From Ancistrus triradiatus (taxonomy: Eukaryota; Chordata; Actinopteri; Siluriformes; Loricariidae), in the NCBI GenBank assembly GCA_025084515.1, contig JAJAGP010000440.1:97501-161500 (forward strand): a stretch of 64,000 nt of DNA, given 5' to 3'. The translations under genes and the position numbers were made by a program. Shown here piece by piece: positions 12,590 to 25,004 of this stretch. The notes beneath the pieces are model-generated. The model had not been told where the DNA came from and made no database searches. It saw nothing but the letters and a program-made list of their open reading frames with translations. Numbering within the stretch: position 1 is the stretch's first letter; the number at the start of each line of letters is the position of its first letter.

Positions 12590-14830
12590 TTCTGGGTGAA
12601 CTGAGTGGAAGAGATCTAGGACCCTGCATGATCCAGAGAGGACCTGAAAGATCTGGACACGATTTAAGATCCTGCAGTATTTAATAAACACTGTGATATG
12701 CTGAGTGTTCTGTGAATTGTCTGTAATGGATTGAATCTATGACATTGTAAGGTTTCGAAGGATATTGGATCCTGGGTGAATGGGATAGGATCTGGGATCC
12801 TACAGCATCTAGGGCAAATGTAGGTCCTTCGAGGACCTGGAGGAAATCCCTGACTGTGGAGCATCTAGAGAGATTTTGGAGGCTGGATGATCTGGAATGG
12901 CTGTGGATCTGAGCCTAGAGGATCCAGAGAGACTTTTGACCTTGGGTGATCTGGATGGAACTGCTGATTTGAGCCTGGAGGATTTAGAATCCTTTGAGAT
13001 TTGGATAGGATCTGGTGAAGATCCCTGAAGGATTTGAGTAGGATATGATGATACAGATGATCTTGGAGCCTGAAAGATGTGGAGAGGATCTACGACCATG
13101 AAGGATCTAGAGAGTATCTAGTATCCTGGAGAATTATGAAAGTATCTGAAGTGTATAAAAACAGTGATTGTGATCTATAATCCTGGAAGGTCTGGGGGGG
13201 TATTATATCCTGTTTCATCTGAATAGGTATCCTAGGGGATCTGGAGGGAATGCAGGTCCCTCAAAGACCTGGAAATGATCTATGACCCTGGAGGATTTGG
13301 GGAGATTTTGGACATGGAAGGATCTGGACGGGACTGCTGATCTTAGCCTGGAAGGTCTGGGGTCCTTACAGATTTGGATAGCATCTGGAGAGCCTCTATG
13401 ATCCCTGAAGGATTTAAGAAAGATATGCAGATGATCTAGGAACCTTGAGGATCTGTAGAGGATCTAGTGTCCTGGAAAATCTGGGAATAATTTAAGATCC
13501 TGAAATATTTTAAAACAGTGTAGTATTCTGAGGGTTTCTGTAAAGGATCTATAATTCTGGGAGGTCTGCAAGGATATTAGATTGTGGGGGATCTGGATAG
13601 GATCTGGAACCCTAGAGGATCTGGAAAGAATATACTTCCCTAAAGGACCTGGAGAGGATCTATGACCTGGTGGACCGAAGAAGAGTTGGACCCTGATGTT
13701 CTGGAGTTTGAGATCTAGGATCCTTGGAAGATTTAGATGAATAGGGATCCAGGGATCTGGAGGTCGCGTGGCGGTCTCAAGACCTGGAAATGAATCTATG
13801 ACCCTGGAGGATTTGGGGAGATTTTGGACATGGAAGGATCTGGACGGGACTGCGATCTTAGACCTGGAAGGTTGGGGGCCTTACAGATTTGGATATCATC
13901 TGGAGAGCCTCTATGATCCCTGAAGGGATTAGGAAAGATATGGGGGCAGATGATCAGACCTGAGGATCTGTAGAGATCTAGTGTCCTGGAACAGCTGGGA
14001 TATAATTTATAGATCCTGAAAATTTAAAACAGTGTAAGTATTCTGAGGGTTTTCGATAAGGATCTATAATTCTGGGACGGTCTGCCCAAGGATATTAGAT
14101 TGTGGGGGATCTGGATAGGATCTGGAAAGAATATACTTCCCTAAAGGACCTGGAGAGGATCTATGACCCTGGTGGATCTAGAGAGATGTTGGACCCTGGA
14201 TGTTCTGGAGTTTGGAGGATCTAGGATCTAGGATCCTAGGGATCCAAGGGGATCTGGAGGGAATGTAGGTCCCTCGTGGACCTGGAGATGATCTATGACA
14301 CTGGAAAGTCTAAAGTGATTTTCGACCCTGAATGATCTGGAAGGAAGAACCAATCTGAGTCTAGAAGATCTAGGAACCTTGGGGATTTGAGAGGGGACCT
14401 ACCGTCCCTGAATGATTTGATGAGAATATGCTGATGATCTAAGAGCCTGAAGGATCTGGAAATTATCTAGTGTTCTGAAAGGTCTGGAAAGGATTTAAGA
14501 TCCTGAAATATTTTAAAACAGTGTGGGATTGTGAGGGTGTCTGTAAAGGATCTGTAATCATGGAAGGTCTGGAAGGTCTTGGATTCTGAATGATATGAAT
14601 AGGATCTGAGCTCCTAGAGGACCTGCAGAGAATGTAGGCTCCTCAAGGAACTGTAGAGGATCTGTGACCCTGGAGGATCTAGTGAGATGTCTTGGATTAT
14701 CCATAAGGGATTGTTGGTGTGGAGCCTGGAGGATCTAGGATCCTTGGAGATTTGGATAGGATCTGGAGAGGATATAGGATCCCTGAAGGATTTGAGAAGG
14801 ATTTGCAGAATTAGGAGAGTACCTACGATC
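12590..14830 (+). repeat. GGATCT-type minisatellite, 2.2 kb
   Basis: The words GGATCTGGA, GATCCTGGAGG, GAGAGGATCTA and their variants recur every 20-60 bp throughout. The array is degenerate and non-coding in all frames. Within it, about 13232-13740 is repeated at about 13745-14250 with an offset near 515 bp; the second copy carries many small insertions. Confidence 0.9.
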
Positions 14831-15300
14831 CTGAAGAATCTGTTTATTAGTTTAGACAGAACGTGATGCAGCAGTGATAACGTGTTATTTGTATGCTGAG
14901 GCATATGGGCATAAATGGACAGACTGTGAAATCAGTAGCCTGAGTTTTAAATGCCTTTGGAATCATATTACTGCCGTTTATTTCGATCTGCACTTCCTGT
15001 TGGGTCCTCGATTAAATCGCTCTGAGTAGAAGCACTTAAACTTACTGCCACTTACTTATCTCTCACCTACTGCATCCTGCTGGACCTGATCCTGCACCTT
15101 AGTCTCCACTCCCATCATCTGACCTTACTCTGAGTTATTACTGAGAGGGGTTTAAGCTGAGGAGCGTCTGGATCAGGGGCCACACGTCTGTAAATACTGA
15201 GCTCAAACGCTGTTCCCTGTTTAATCAGTATCATTTATCCTGGAACCTATGAACACACGGGACACAGGATGAGATCTCCACTGTCCTCTCCTCCCTCAGA

Positions 15301-15660
15301 TTACTATTATTATTATTATTAGTATTAGTATTATTAGTATTATTCAGGGTCCTGATACAATAACTGTAGTATGATTATTTTTTATTTTTGTTGTTATAGT
15401 TTTGAAGTTGTTCTTATTTCTATTAATCTTTTGTTTTATTTTGATAATTAACTATTACATTAATTAAGAATAACTTATTTTTGTTTTGATGCTGATTATT
15501 ATTATTAGTAGTAGTAGTTTGTTTTTTTATTATTATTAATGCTCTTTGTGTTGTGTTTTTGTTTTTCATTTTGATTTGGTTCTATTATTATTATTATTAT
15601 TATTATTATTAGTGGTAGTAGTAGTAGTAGTAGTATTAATATTAGTATTATTTATTATTA
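15301..15660 (+). repeat. (TTA)n / (GTA)n-rich region
   Basis: Clustered TTA, AGT and TAG trinucleotide runs at 15301-15344 and 15583-15660 with T-rich sequence between them. Confidence 0.85.
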
Positions 15661-15963
15661 CTGTTAATTATTAATATTATTATTTTGTTTTACTCTGATT
15701 TATTAACATTGTTTTATAACGTTATATTTTTATAATTTTTTCTTAATGTTATGTTTTTAATGTCATTTTTTATTAATGTTTCTTAATGTTTTTTTTTATT
15801 TTTGTTATTATTTCTGCACAAAGCAGAAACAACAAAAAACAATAATACAAAAAGTGTAATATACTAATAAAACTGTAATACTATTCTTGACATTGTTGCT
15901 AAGAGTGTTATTTTTTTAATTCATTGGTTTATCAGTGAGTGATTAGGTACTGTAATATGTATA

Positions 15964-15978
15964 GGGGGGGGGGGGGGG
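15964..15978 (+). repeat. G15 homopolymer
   Basis: Fifteen consecutive G lie directly before the SINE-like repeat at 15979. Confidence 0.9.
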
Positions 15979-16165
15979 CACGGTGGCTCATGTGGTCACC
16001 TCACAGCTCCAGAGATTCTCGGTAGTTTGCATGTTCTCTGTGTGTTTGCTCCGGGTACTCTGGTTTCCTCCAACATTCCACAGACATGCGTTAGGTAAAT
16101 TGGTTGCTACATAGATACATAAATAAGAATGAATATGAATGTGTGTTTCTACAGTCTATGCCTCC
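15979..16165 (+). repeat. SINE-like dispersed repeat
   Basis: Reads CACGGTGGCTCATGTGGTCA, CCTCACAGCTCCAGAGATTC, GTTTGCATGTTCTCTGTGTG, GCTCCGGGTACTCTGGTTTC, CAGACATGCGTTAGG. This follows the common fish repeat that begins GGCACGGTGGC and contains the GTTTGCATGTTCTC and TCCGGTTTCCTCC boxes. Confidence 0.7.
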
Positions 16166-16924
16166 TTATTACTTTATCGTCATACAGTGCTTATCTAATG
16201 CCTGTTTATTTATGGCATGTTAAGTTTCAGACTGACTTCTTCCTGTCACAGTGATGTAATGCAGTTCAGGAGAGGTTGGAATACTTCTGCAGTTCTAACA
16301 ATTCTGGACTCTTCCGAATTGGCATGAAGTCCTGATCGATTTCCAAAATGTGTACGCCAGTAAACAGTTTGCCAACGTGCGGATATATGACTTCATAATG
16401 CTGTCCTGCAGTCCGGCCTTTCTGCTGATGCAGATTGTACTTATTGTAATATCTACGTATGGGTTACACAGCCCTGGTCAATGTCTAAAGGATTCTGATT
16501 AATTTCCCGTTTGGTTTGATTCTAAGCTACTCGGTGATCTAACTGCTGGTTGTTTTTGCTGTTGCTGTTGTTATTTGTGAGGATGCTAGCAGTTTAGTGA
16601 CTATGCTAATGTATGGCCAACGTCCAGTTTGGTCAACGACCTGTTCCACTGAATGTAATGCTGACAAACAGAACGTGAACGGGGTGTAGCTGTAATCCCG
16701 TGTGGAAGAAGATACACAAATCAGCACTGCATCAGAACACACTGTTTATACTGACACCATATCTCAGATTTTAATCTCAGTAAAGTGCTTGCTTTGGTTC
16801 ATTTCATGTCTCTGAGTAATAAATGTAACTGTGCTTTCTCTGTGAGAGCTTCTGCTGGTAAGAGAGAAACAGATCAGATAAAGTTTGTGGATTATAAACA
16901 ACTAATAATACATTTCTGAATAAT

Positions 16925-17110
16925 AATCAGTGTTGGATGAAGTACACAAACAATGGACTTGTGTTAAAGTAGAGATACCCGAGGTAAAATAGAACTCCAG
17001 TAAAAGTAGAAGTCCTCCCTGTAGACCTCCGCTTGAGTAAAAGTACAAAAGTATTTGCCTTCAAGTGTACGTAAGTGTCGAATGTTAAAGTACCATGGCT
17101 TATTATTTTT
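16925..17110 (+). repeat. dispersed AGTAAAAGTAC repeat
   Basis: Contains GATGAAGTACACAAACAATG, CCAGTAAAAGTAGAAGTCCT and TTGAGTAAAAGTACAAAAGT, the signature of a very abundant teleost repeat built around ACTTGAGTAAAAGTAC. Confidence 0.65.
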
Positions 17111-17402
17111 GTAACGAGAATCTTTTCTTAATCAACTCATTTAAGGTGAAAAGACTCGTGTCGCTCTTGTTTGACCAGTCTTTTAACAGAAAGATTAATT
17201 AATTAGTCCTGTCATTAATTCCACATGAAATGGTGACATCTCTGGGTAGCCCAGGGTCCCTACGTTGACACAACAACATAAGTCATCACGTATGATTAGC
17301 TCATCTCTACCTGCGGGAGAATGGTGAGGAAGTCCAATGAGAAAGTGCAGGACAGACCGCTGAGCACTCGAGACATCCTGACCTACTCCAACGACTAACG
17401 AT

Positions 17403-18130
17403 GTGTTTCTGGAGCATCGCCGTCGTTACAGCTTCTCGTTACTGACATCACTCCCAGCTCATCTGTCCACCGATATCTGCTGCTGTGGGACTGCCTGTAG
17501 CTGGAGGTCTGTGGAACTGTCAGTCAGATGTACACAAAGTGACTTCATCGCTGCCTTGGGTTGCCAAAGATTTGGGTTACCTAGGGAAAGGCAGCAACAC
17601 CCGCTGCGCTCCCTTCAGCTTTCTCATTCTCCCATACTTACCATATTTCCTCAATCTGGACATTTCTAACTTCTGTTCTTTTGTATTTCGTGCTGTTCCT
17701 GTGCTCAAGCCTTGAAAACTTCATATCATCATGATCTCTCATCTTGGCAACTTGATCTATGAGCCTGATTCTCTTCTTTACTCATTTCTGGAAGATGCCA
17801 GCCCTCTGATTCTATCGGGTGACCTCATCCTCCCTACTGACAGCATTTCCATGGTCACTTGCCATCTTTCAATCTGACGCACACGTCAACCATCAACACA
17901 CTTGATGCCATCTTCATATTTTGGGTCTCACTTTTGTCTTATTTGCTCTCACTGCTTCTTACAACCAATTCCACTCCCACAGCTACACTGGCAATCAGAG
18001 GACACTTCACAATTCTGTTTCCTTCTTTTCAGCACATTTGTGCCATCTTCAGACTCTTTTTCAGCACCTCCTGCTGACACTGCTGTCACTATTTTCTGCA
18101 TCTTTGTTCGCCCATTTTTGCCATAAGCTG
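17403..18130 (+). mobile_element. degenerate LINE (L2/Rex-like), endonuclease region
   Basis: Broken + frames contain GLWNCQSDVHK, then F-L-E-D-A-S-P-L-I-L-S-G-D, the equivalent of the GDFN block in the apurinic endonuclease of fish L2/Rex-type retrotransposons, then a Q/L-rich stretch. No complete ORF remains and no reverse transcriptase part is seen here. Family assignment is from memory. Confidence 0.6.
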
Positions 18131-18260
18131 GAGTTCTAGATCATCAGCAGCTTGGTCGGGTTAATAAGAGCTGGACTTAACAGATCCATGAATGATCCTC
18201 CGATCAGCCGTGGATGGTAATGAAAGATGCCGAGTTTAACACCAGCAAACGATGGGAAGA
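18125..18260 (-). repeat. dispersed repeat, inverted relative to 32060-32200
   Basis: The reverse complement reads GTTAAACTCGGCATCTTTCA, GGCTGATCGGAGGATCATTC, ATGGATCTGTTAAGTCCAGC, ATTAACCCGACCAAGCTGCT, and closely matches 32083-32195. Confidence 0.75.
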
Positions 18261-18759
18261 AAATAAGACAGAACGAAGCTGATGGAACCGACGAAGCTGC
18301 TGATGCTGTATAAATCTCCCATTGAGGTCAAGACCGAGACCAGACTGAGTCCTTTTGTTTAGTTGCCACTGTGAGGGCTAAATGGCTGACAGCACCACTC
18401 TGGTGACCCAGGCCCATCTAATAGCACCTTTATTTGCACCAGTAAGCAGTGTGAGCACAGTTCCAGGGGGAAATTTGTGCATATATGATTTATCTTGTGC
18501 AGGATCTTGCTTTAATTACATTTGTTTATTAGGTGTGAAAGCGATTCGGGTAGAACAGCATTGATTTGTGCGCACACTTTCAATGAATTAAATTCCAGCG
18601 TCTGCTCTTGCTCACGTACTCGTTTTTCTTCATCAGCCTCTCCGGCGATTAGGACAGACTACATCTCTGTCCTGTCTCTGTGTCTCTCTGCCACTTTCCA
18701 AATGTCGTTCTTCTCTCTCCATCTCTCTCACGCTCTCTTTCCTCTCCGTATCACTGTAG

Positions 18760-18979
18760 AAGCTGCAAGTGCTGAGGAAGACTCTCCAGGCCCTCATCTA
18801 TCCCATCTCCTCCACCACGCCTCATCATTTTGAGGTCTGGACGGCGACGGCGCCTACCTACTGCCCCGAGTGTGAGGGTCTGCTGTGGGGCATTGCTCGC
18901 CAGGGCATGCGCTGCACCGAGTGTGGGGTGAAATGCCATGAAAAGTGCCAGGACTTGCTGAACGCGGATTGCCTCCAGC
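18760..18979 (+). CDS. unc13c: unc13c exon 2: C1 (diacylglycerol-binding) zinc finger
   Basis: This 220-nt exon (phase 0 to 1) encodes KLQVLRKTLQALIYPISS followed by the complete C1 domain. The zinc ligands are visible: His in TTPHHFEVW, CPEC, the CTEC and CHEKC clusters, and the final Cys of LLNADC. The GLLWGIARQGMRC loop carries the Trp that in Munc13-1 occludes the diacylglycerol pocket. In the family this domain recruits the protein to the presynaptic membrane on diacylglycerol or phorbol-ester binding. The acceptor is TAG at 18757-18759 after a pyrimidine-rich tract and the donor is GTGAGT at 18980. A Pro stands in CPEC where family members I recall have Tyr; this does not touch a zinc ligand. 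Confidence 0.95.
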
Positions 18980-19106
18980 GTGAGTCTAACCTAACATCAC
19001 ATTCACGTATCATTTTCTTCATATCCATTAAAATTACTTTGAATTATGTAGAGCTTTTGTAAACGCAATAATGAAAACAATCCAGGTTAGACAAGGAGTT
19101 TCAGGC

Positions 19107-19985
19107 GTTACTACTGAAAGGAGGCTCTAGTTCCCCTGTTAGGCCGCCTCCAGCCTGGATATAAGATGAGATAGGGTTGATCGTGGAGGTATACAGGTTC
19201 TGTTTGGTATCCCGTGTCACATTTATCCACAGATGTTACATAGCTGGGCCCATAAATTCTCGATTGGTGATAAATCTGGCAACTGGGAATCATGGAAAGG
19301 TAACAGTCTGGAGGAGACATTCCTGGGCGAGCATTATCCTGTTGAAAAATGGCAGTTGGAAGCCCTGCCATGAGAGGCAACACATGCGGTCGCAGGATGT
19401 CCTGCACATATCGCTGAGTTGTTAGTGTCCCTCGTATCACTGCTAGGGGTGACTGTCGTAGTCGATGGCTCCCCAGATCATCACACCAGCAGTGGGGCAG
19501 GATTGAAGCGTCACCACGAGGCCTCCATACTCAAACCCGACCATCATCAGATCCCAAACAGAACCTGTATTCATCAATGAAGACCAAACGGTTCCAGTTC
19601 AGAGCAGAACAGGTTTCTCGATCATGACACCACTGCAAAAAGGTAGGACACGTAATGGGCACCGTGACAACAAATTTCCTTCTGCTAAGCTCCTGGAAAT
19701 GGTCCGGCCAGAGACAGGGGTGTGTAGTGAAGGTGCTGCTTCCTGCTTCTGTCAGTCCAATGATGCTCCCCCTCAAAGTCTGTCCACTAGGAAAAATCTC
19801 TCACCAAGAGGTACACTACCCAAAGGTAGCCTCTGAGAACCTTTTTATAGAGCAGCACTATAGGGGAATCACTTGTCCTTCCTCTTGTGGCAAGACCAAG
19901 TTTCTAATCGGACCACACCTGTAATCATGTACAGATGTGCCTGAGACAGAACTGCCAGAGTTTCACATCACGTTATTTATCTTCC
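19107..19985 (-). mobile_element. Tc1-like transposon, copy B1 (broken transposase)
   Basis: The minus strand has LVFIDEYRFCLGSDDGRV, then after frame breaks MIRGTLTTQRYVQDILRPHV and IFQQDNARPGMSPPDC. These are the first and second catalytic Asp regions of a Tc1 DDE transposase. After QQDNARP the frame runs into CYLSM instead of the expected HTA-type sequence, so the copy is dead or internally deleted. The + strand edge is GAAAGGAGGCTCTAGTTCCC, shared with the copies at 35.6, 51.7 and 56.6 kb. Confidence 0.8.
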
Positions 19986-20191
19986 TTGTAAACCAGAATG
20001 TCAAACGGAGATCAGTGTTCAGCTCAGGTCTGATTAGAGTTTGGATTTGGGTCATGATTGTTTGCGAGAACGGAACGTGGGTAAGAAGTAAACAGAAAGT
20101 AGTTTATTTGTGTGGAATTGCTTCAGGCTGGAAGTATGACAGAAGAATCCTGTCACTGTAAATCAGTCACATTAATGATTACTACTGCGGG

Positions 20192-20194
<3 letters not shown>

Positions 20195-20237
<43 letters not shown>

Positions 20238-20240
20238 TGT
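20195..20240 (+). repeat. (GT)n microsatellite
   Basis: About 46 bp of GT with one GGG interruption. Confidence 0.9.
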
Positions 20241-20809
20241 GAGAGAGAGTGCATCCTGATGGGCTTTAATACCATGACACACTGGTGGTAATGACACTGT
20301 AAACTGTGTCATGTGATCACCTTCTGACCTCACATGGGCCAAGTGACGGTCTGGTGCCAGAATGGAGGCACAGTGAGGAGACCAAGGACACAGCTGGCGT
20401 CGCTCCGTACTGGATCCACTCTGGTTTGGAGTCTGGGTTTGCGATCATGTCATGCTGACCGATGCATGCTGCACAAGTCTACGAAAAAACTCTCTTCCGG
20501 AAATGTAAAGCGAGTATGTTATGCACTTGAGCCGCAGTCACACCAGATTTTGTCAGCAATTTCGAGCGAAAACATTTGTATTCATTTTAATCGGATTTGT
20601 AGCATTTGCAGAGCGAGCATCTGGAGAGTGTAAATAGGAAAAAGGTGGTGAGTGTGATCCGACGCTTCCATAATTAAAACAAAAGCGAGGACTAACACGT
20701 ACCACAGCTGTTCTGTGCCACTAAATTTGACCGTAAGTGCGTGAGTAATTATAGCTCGCTGCTTTATAATAACGCGTGGCTGTTGGGCTGAGCAGACTCT
20801 CGACTACAT

Positions 20810-21286
20810 ATGTCAGACCTGCCACACATTCCAAAAACAGTTGGGACGGGCCAATTTAGGCCTAGTACTGAGATAAAATCTAAATAATGATGTGATTTGG
20901 TACAAAAGCAGTGTCAACAAAACGCTGAGTCTCTGAGGAGTAAAGATGATCAGAGGCTCTGCAGTTTATCAACAGAAGTGTAAGAAAATGTGAAATGTTC
21001 AAAAACAATGTTCCTCAAAGAAAGACTGGAAGGGATTTAGATATTCCTCCCTCTACAGAGCATAATATCCTTAAACCATTCAAGGAATCTGGAGGAATTT
21101 CCTAAAAAGCCTAAACTGAAGAGGGGTGATCTCCGCTCCCTCAAACGGCAGTGCATCAAGAACCATCATTCATCAATAGCTGATAGAACCACATGGGCAA
21201 GGGATTCCTTTATCAAACCTTTATCTCATAACTAACCCTAAATTTTCCCTGTCCCAACATTTTTTGGAATGTGTTGCAGAGAAGAA
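20810..21286. mobile_element. palindromic Tc1/mariner-type element, copy A2
   Basis: Starts at GCCACACATTCCAAAAACAG and ends at the complement, TTTTTTGGAATGTGTTGCAG. The centre contains CTACAGAGCATAATATCCTT and TCAAACGGCAGTGCATCAAG, shared with A1. It is about 480 bp and internally deleted, and ends about 150 bp before exon 3. Confidence 0.75.
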
Positions 21287-21437
21287 AGAGCTAAAGAGCT
21301 CCTCTGGACACCCTCAGCTTTAAGGACATTGTATTTCAAGGCGTGATGGTGCTTGGTCTGCTCTCACACATGTAGTCGTTATTCTTCATCAGCCTCTCGG
21401 GTCATAATCCCTCTCATTCTCTCTCACCCCTCTGTAG

Positions 21438-21665
21438 GTGCGGTGGAGAAAAGTTCTAAACATGGCGCTGAAGACAAGACTCAGAACATCATTATGGCCA
21501 TGAAGGAGAGGATGAAGATCCGTGAGAAGAACCGGCCCGAGGTGTTTGAGCTCATACAGGACATGTTCCAGCTCTCCAAAGAGGACTTTAATGCTCACCT
21601 AAAGACAGCCAAACAGGCCGTGCTGGAGGGGACGTCCAAATGGTCGGCCAAGATCGCCATCACTG
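21438..21665 (+). CDS. unc13c: unc13c exon 3: C1-C2B linker
   Basis: This 228-nt exon (phase 1 to 1) encodes AVEKSSKHGAEDKTQNII, then the basic MKERMKIREKNRPEVFELIQ stretch, and ends TSKWSAKIAIT, where the first C2B beta strand starts. The split Arg codon is completed by the last base of exon 2. The middle part (QDMFQLSKEDFNAHLKTAKQ) is the variable linker and resembles UNC13C rather than A or B as I recall them. The acceptor is TAG at 21435-21437 after TCTCTCACCCCTC; the donor is GTGAGT at 21666. A palindromic Tc1/mariner element ends about 150 bp upstream. The exon reads cleanly. Confidence 0.92.
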
Positions 21666-22009
21666 GTGAGTCCACGTAACTTGTTAACTGCTTTTCATAT
21701 AGAAGATGAAAATATTAGGCATTTGTGTCCAATTCAAAAGTTGCGACGGTAAATTACCACTCTGTAGTGTTGCTGTTTCTTCTCTCAACACCTAAAAGAC
21801 GTTTTGTTCCTGAGGAAACCAAGTGATTTAGGGTTTCAGGTGTTGTTTTTCTACATTCTCCCTGTGTAACGGTACATGTCGTCATTGTCCCATTTTCTGT
21901 TTCTAAATTCTCCACACATTCTCTTCTGAGGGCAGGCCAGGACTACAGGCGGGCCAGTCCAGTACCCGTACCCTCCTCCTGCACAGCCATGCCTTTGTAA
22001 TGTGTGCAG

Positions 22010-22680
22010 CATGTGCTTTTGTTTTGTCTTGTTGATAAATGCATGGACATCCCTGGAAATGATGACGTCTTGAAGGCAGCTGATGTTGCTCTAAAATCTG
22101 AGGGTTTTTTTCTCAGAAGTGGAAGTGACCTTTACCAAGGGCCCTGAGCCGATTCCATACCAGGACTTGTTGTCTTTGGTCCAAAAAAAGATCTGTGATA
22201 CTGATGGGTCTGAGCACAGTCCCCGTCCCCACTGTATGATGGTCCATCCCAGATGCCTCCGAGCCCACAGAAGCCGACGCCCCTTCTGGACATGGTTATA
22301 ACATAAGGCTGCTTTTTAGCACAGTAACGTTTTAAGTGGTATCTGTGAATGTAACTCTGTATTGTAGAGCTTGATAAAGGTTTGATAAAGGAATCCCTTG
22401 TCCATGTGGTTCTATCAGCTATTGATGAATGATGGTTCTTGATGCAGTGCCGTCTGAGGGAGTGGAGATCACCCCTCTTCAGTTTAGGATTTTTAGGAAA
22501 CCTCTCCAGATTCTGAATGGTTTAATGATATTATGCTCTGTAGAGGGAGGAATATCTAAATCCCTTTCAGTTTTTCTTTGAGCATTATTTAAGGCTTCTT
22601 TTTAGCACAGTAATGCTTTAAGTGGCATTTGGCAACGTAACTCCGTGTTGTGGTGCTTGACAAAGGTTCTTATTTGCATT
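22010..22680. mobile_element. palindromic Tc1/mariner family, copy A3
   Basis: Internal region in the orientation opposite to A1: GATGACGTCTTGAAGGCAGC, TGACCTTTACCAAGGGCCCT, ATGATGGTCCATCCCAGATG, TAACGTTTTAAGTGGTATCT, TCTATCAGCTATTGATGAAT. The segment GCTTCTTTTTAGCACAGTAA with its following 60 bp is repeated at about 22300 and 22590. Inner inverted repeats are missing. Confidence 0.7.
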
Positions 22681-23216
22681 TAGAACTGTAGAATTTTCGC
22701 GCTACGCACTCCAGACTTTGTTGTTTACTTTTAATCCACTCTCTCGAGCTGGAACGTGTTTTTCCTCGTCTCACTGGTCTATTGTTCTGCTGCATCGAAC
22801 CGAAAAATGATATAACAGCGTGTTTTTGTTCTCAGCTGCACGAATCCAAATTATCAGCGGACCCAGAGGATGGGCTCGGGCTTTCCACTTTCTCCATTAC
22901 TCCCAAGCTCACCCTCGTGCAAGTGTAGATATCAAAGGAGAGCAAGAGGGGCAGGAACAGGGTTTATTTATCTCCTTCTGAATCGAACTCTCCTGTATTT
23001 AGAGCTCATCCCTGGACTTATTTATTGGATGTGTTTGTGTATTGATTGAAGTGAGGCTAAAAACATTTTTTACACCTCCTCCAAGGTACATGAATAGAGA
23101 ATCGTTAGCTGTGTCTCAAATCGTTCTTTTACTCCCCCATTAATTAGACTGGTCTGTATATGAGACTATTTAGGGCACTATGAAGGTCGATGGTAATATG
23201 TTGATGTTTTGGCTCA

Positions 23217-23219
<3 letters not shown>

Positions 23220-23303
<84 letters not shown>
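23220..23303 (+). repeat. (TG)n microsatellite, 84 bp
   Basis: Longest perfect dinucleotide TG tract in the window. Confidence 0.97.
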
Positions 23304-23305
<2 letters not shown>

Positions 23306-24209
23306 CGTACGCTCAGGACATGCTCGTAGTTTATCTCCCCTCTTTATTGAACCCTGCGTTATTTATGGAGTTTGTCCATGAGCTTCTGACTTATTTATTA
23401 ATAAATGCCGGAGTATTATCGATCCTCCCTCAGGCTTACAGCCCCGCCCACACCTCTGCAGGCCTCACTATTTTAATTTAATACCATCGTTTTACGGGGA
23501 TAGGAGTCCAGGACCTCTGATCCACTGAGAAATAGAGTTCTCGCAAATAAGATCGGTTCTGTGTAAATTATTCCCTAAACACAAAATCAAAATCAACTCT
23601 TACAAACTATAATAACTAGATATAAAGCATAAACTAGCTGCAGCTTATTATGCTGTTATGCTTCTAATAATGTAGCTAATGCTTGTATGTCTATTTATTT
23701 ATTCATTACGTCACATCAGCATCGATGCCTGTTTCTGACAGGAGCCAGGTAACGGCCGTATTAAAAGTACCCAGTGAAATAAAGCCTAGTCTGGATTACA
23801 AACAGATTGTTCCGTAACCACTGTCCTGTTTTTTATGTTTATTAATAATGATTTATAATTAATACATGTATTCTGCTGAAGCTTACACTGTCCTTTCTCA
23901 TATCTGTGTAGAGCTTTTTAAAGAAAGAAATGCTTAATGATAAATAATTTATGAGCAAAACATGGGATTAATGCAATGAAATATTTGAATCATTTTACAG
24001 CGGTGGGATTTAACAATGTGACCATACGACTATACGATCTGAACCAGGGGGTGAAATTACAAAAAATAATGCTTGAATATTTCACATTTTCACATCACGT
24101 TTGTTGTGTAACAGCCTTAAACTGACCATTATAAAAACAGAAAGTGCCCAAAATATCAATATATTAATTTAAACAAATACGTAATGTATATTTAAATAAT
24201 TATATAAAT

Positions 24210-24268
24210 CCATAAGTAAATTCCATATTATTTTTAAATAATTATATATTAATAATTATATAATTATA

Positions 24269-24328
<60 letters not shown>

Positions 24329-24420
24329 TAATACAGGATTTATATAAATATCTTGGAAAATATCTATATATATAGATATATATCATATATATATATATCT
24401 ATATATATATTCTATAATTT
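24210..24420 (+). repeat. (TA)n-rich block
   Basis: Runs of TATATA and ATATAT with short interruptions, self-complementary throughout. Confidence 0.9.
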
Positions 24421-25004
24421 TATTTAGTACGACGATTTTCCTTTTTTCCTTTTACATTTATTAATTATTACATTTATAATTAATTGATTTAACCTTACTG
24501 CATACCACATATATACCCGCAGTGGTCAAATACCAATTTTCTCTTCGTCTTTCCCTAGACCGTACACCATATGAAAACATTTAAAAGACTTTTTACACAC
24601 TCCGTCACCTTCTTTTGAGTCTGCACACACTGGGGGATCTTGCGTAGTGACCCGTAATGTCGTGGGAATAAAAGGCGGTCCTACCATGCGTACAGATAAC
24701 CCCTCTGGCCACCGTGGGGCTCTGCCGGTCAGTTTTGAGGACCATGGGCCAGTTTTGGGGTGACTCTGGCCAGACGGAGTATAAATGGAGCTGAATAATT
24801 GATCACCTGTTCTCATTCATATTAATGAGCGGGCTGTCCTGTGGCTTTAAGGTGCCGTGTGGAATCGTACAGAGACGGAGGAGGGGATCTCTTGAAGCTC
24901 TCACTGATCTCCACTTACATCATCAACATTCACCGATAAACTCTACATTTCTTACCGGAGGGAAAGCTAACATTATATGTGTGTGTGTTTGTTTTGTTCG
25001 TGAG

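Larger units (their letters stand above)
5188..18759. other. intron 1 (13.6 kb)
   Basis: Largest intron in the window; its repeats are listed separately. Stretches in which I see nothing recognisable: 5188-5520, 5880-6050, 7120-7740, 8250-8900, 9430-10280, 10600-11110, 11160-12120, 14850-15300, 16170-16920 and 17110-17400. 6050-6340 may be the edge of an old retroelement (it holds a GAGCTTTATTTACTGACAG string) but this is weak. Purine-rich GAAA-type tracts lie at 5530-5650, 6420-6640 and 10285-10600. 18360-18740 shows nothing beyond the pyrimidine tract of exon 2. Confidence 0.5.
18980..21437. other. intron 2 (2.5 kb)
   Basis: Filled by a Tc1 copy, a GT repeat and a palindromic element, listed separately. 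20240-20810 and 21286-21420 show nothing I recognise. Confidence 0.5.
21666..25004. other. intron 3 (3.3 kb)
   Basis: Contains element A3, a long GT tract and an AT-rich block, listed separately. 22690-23210, 23310-24200 and 24430-25000 show nothing I recognise. Confidence 0.5.
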
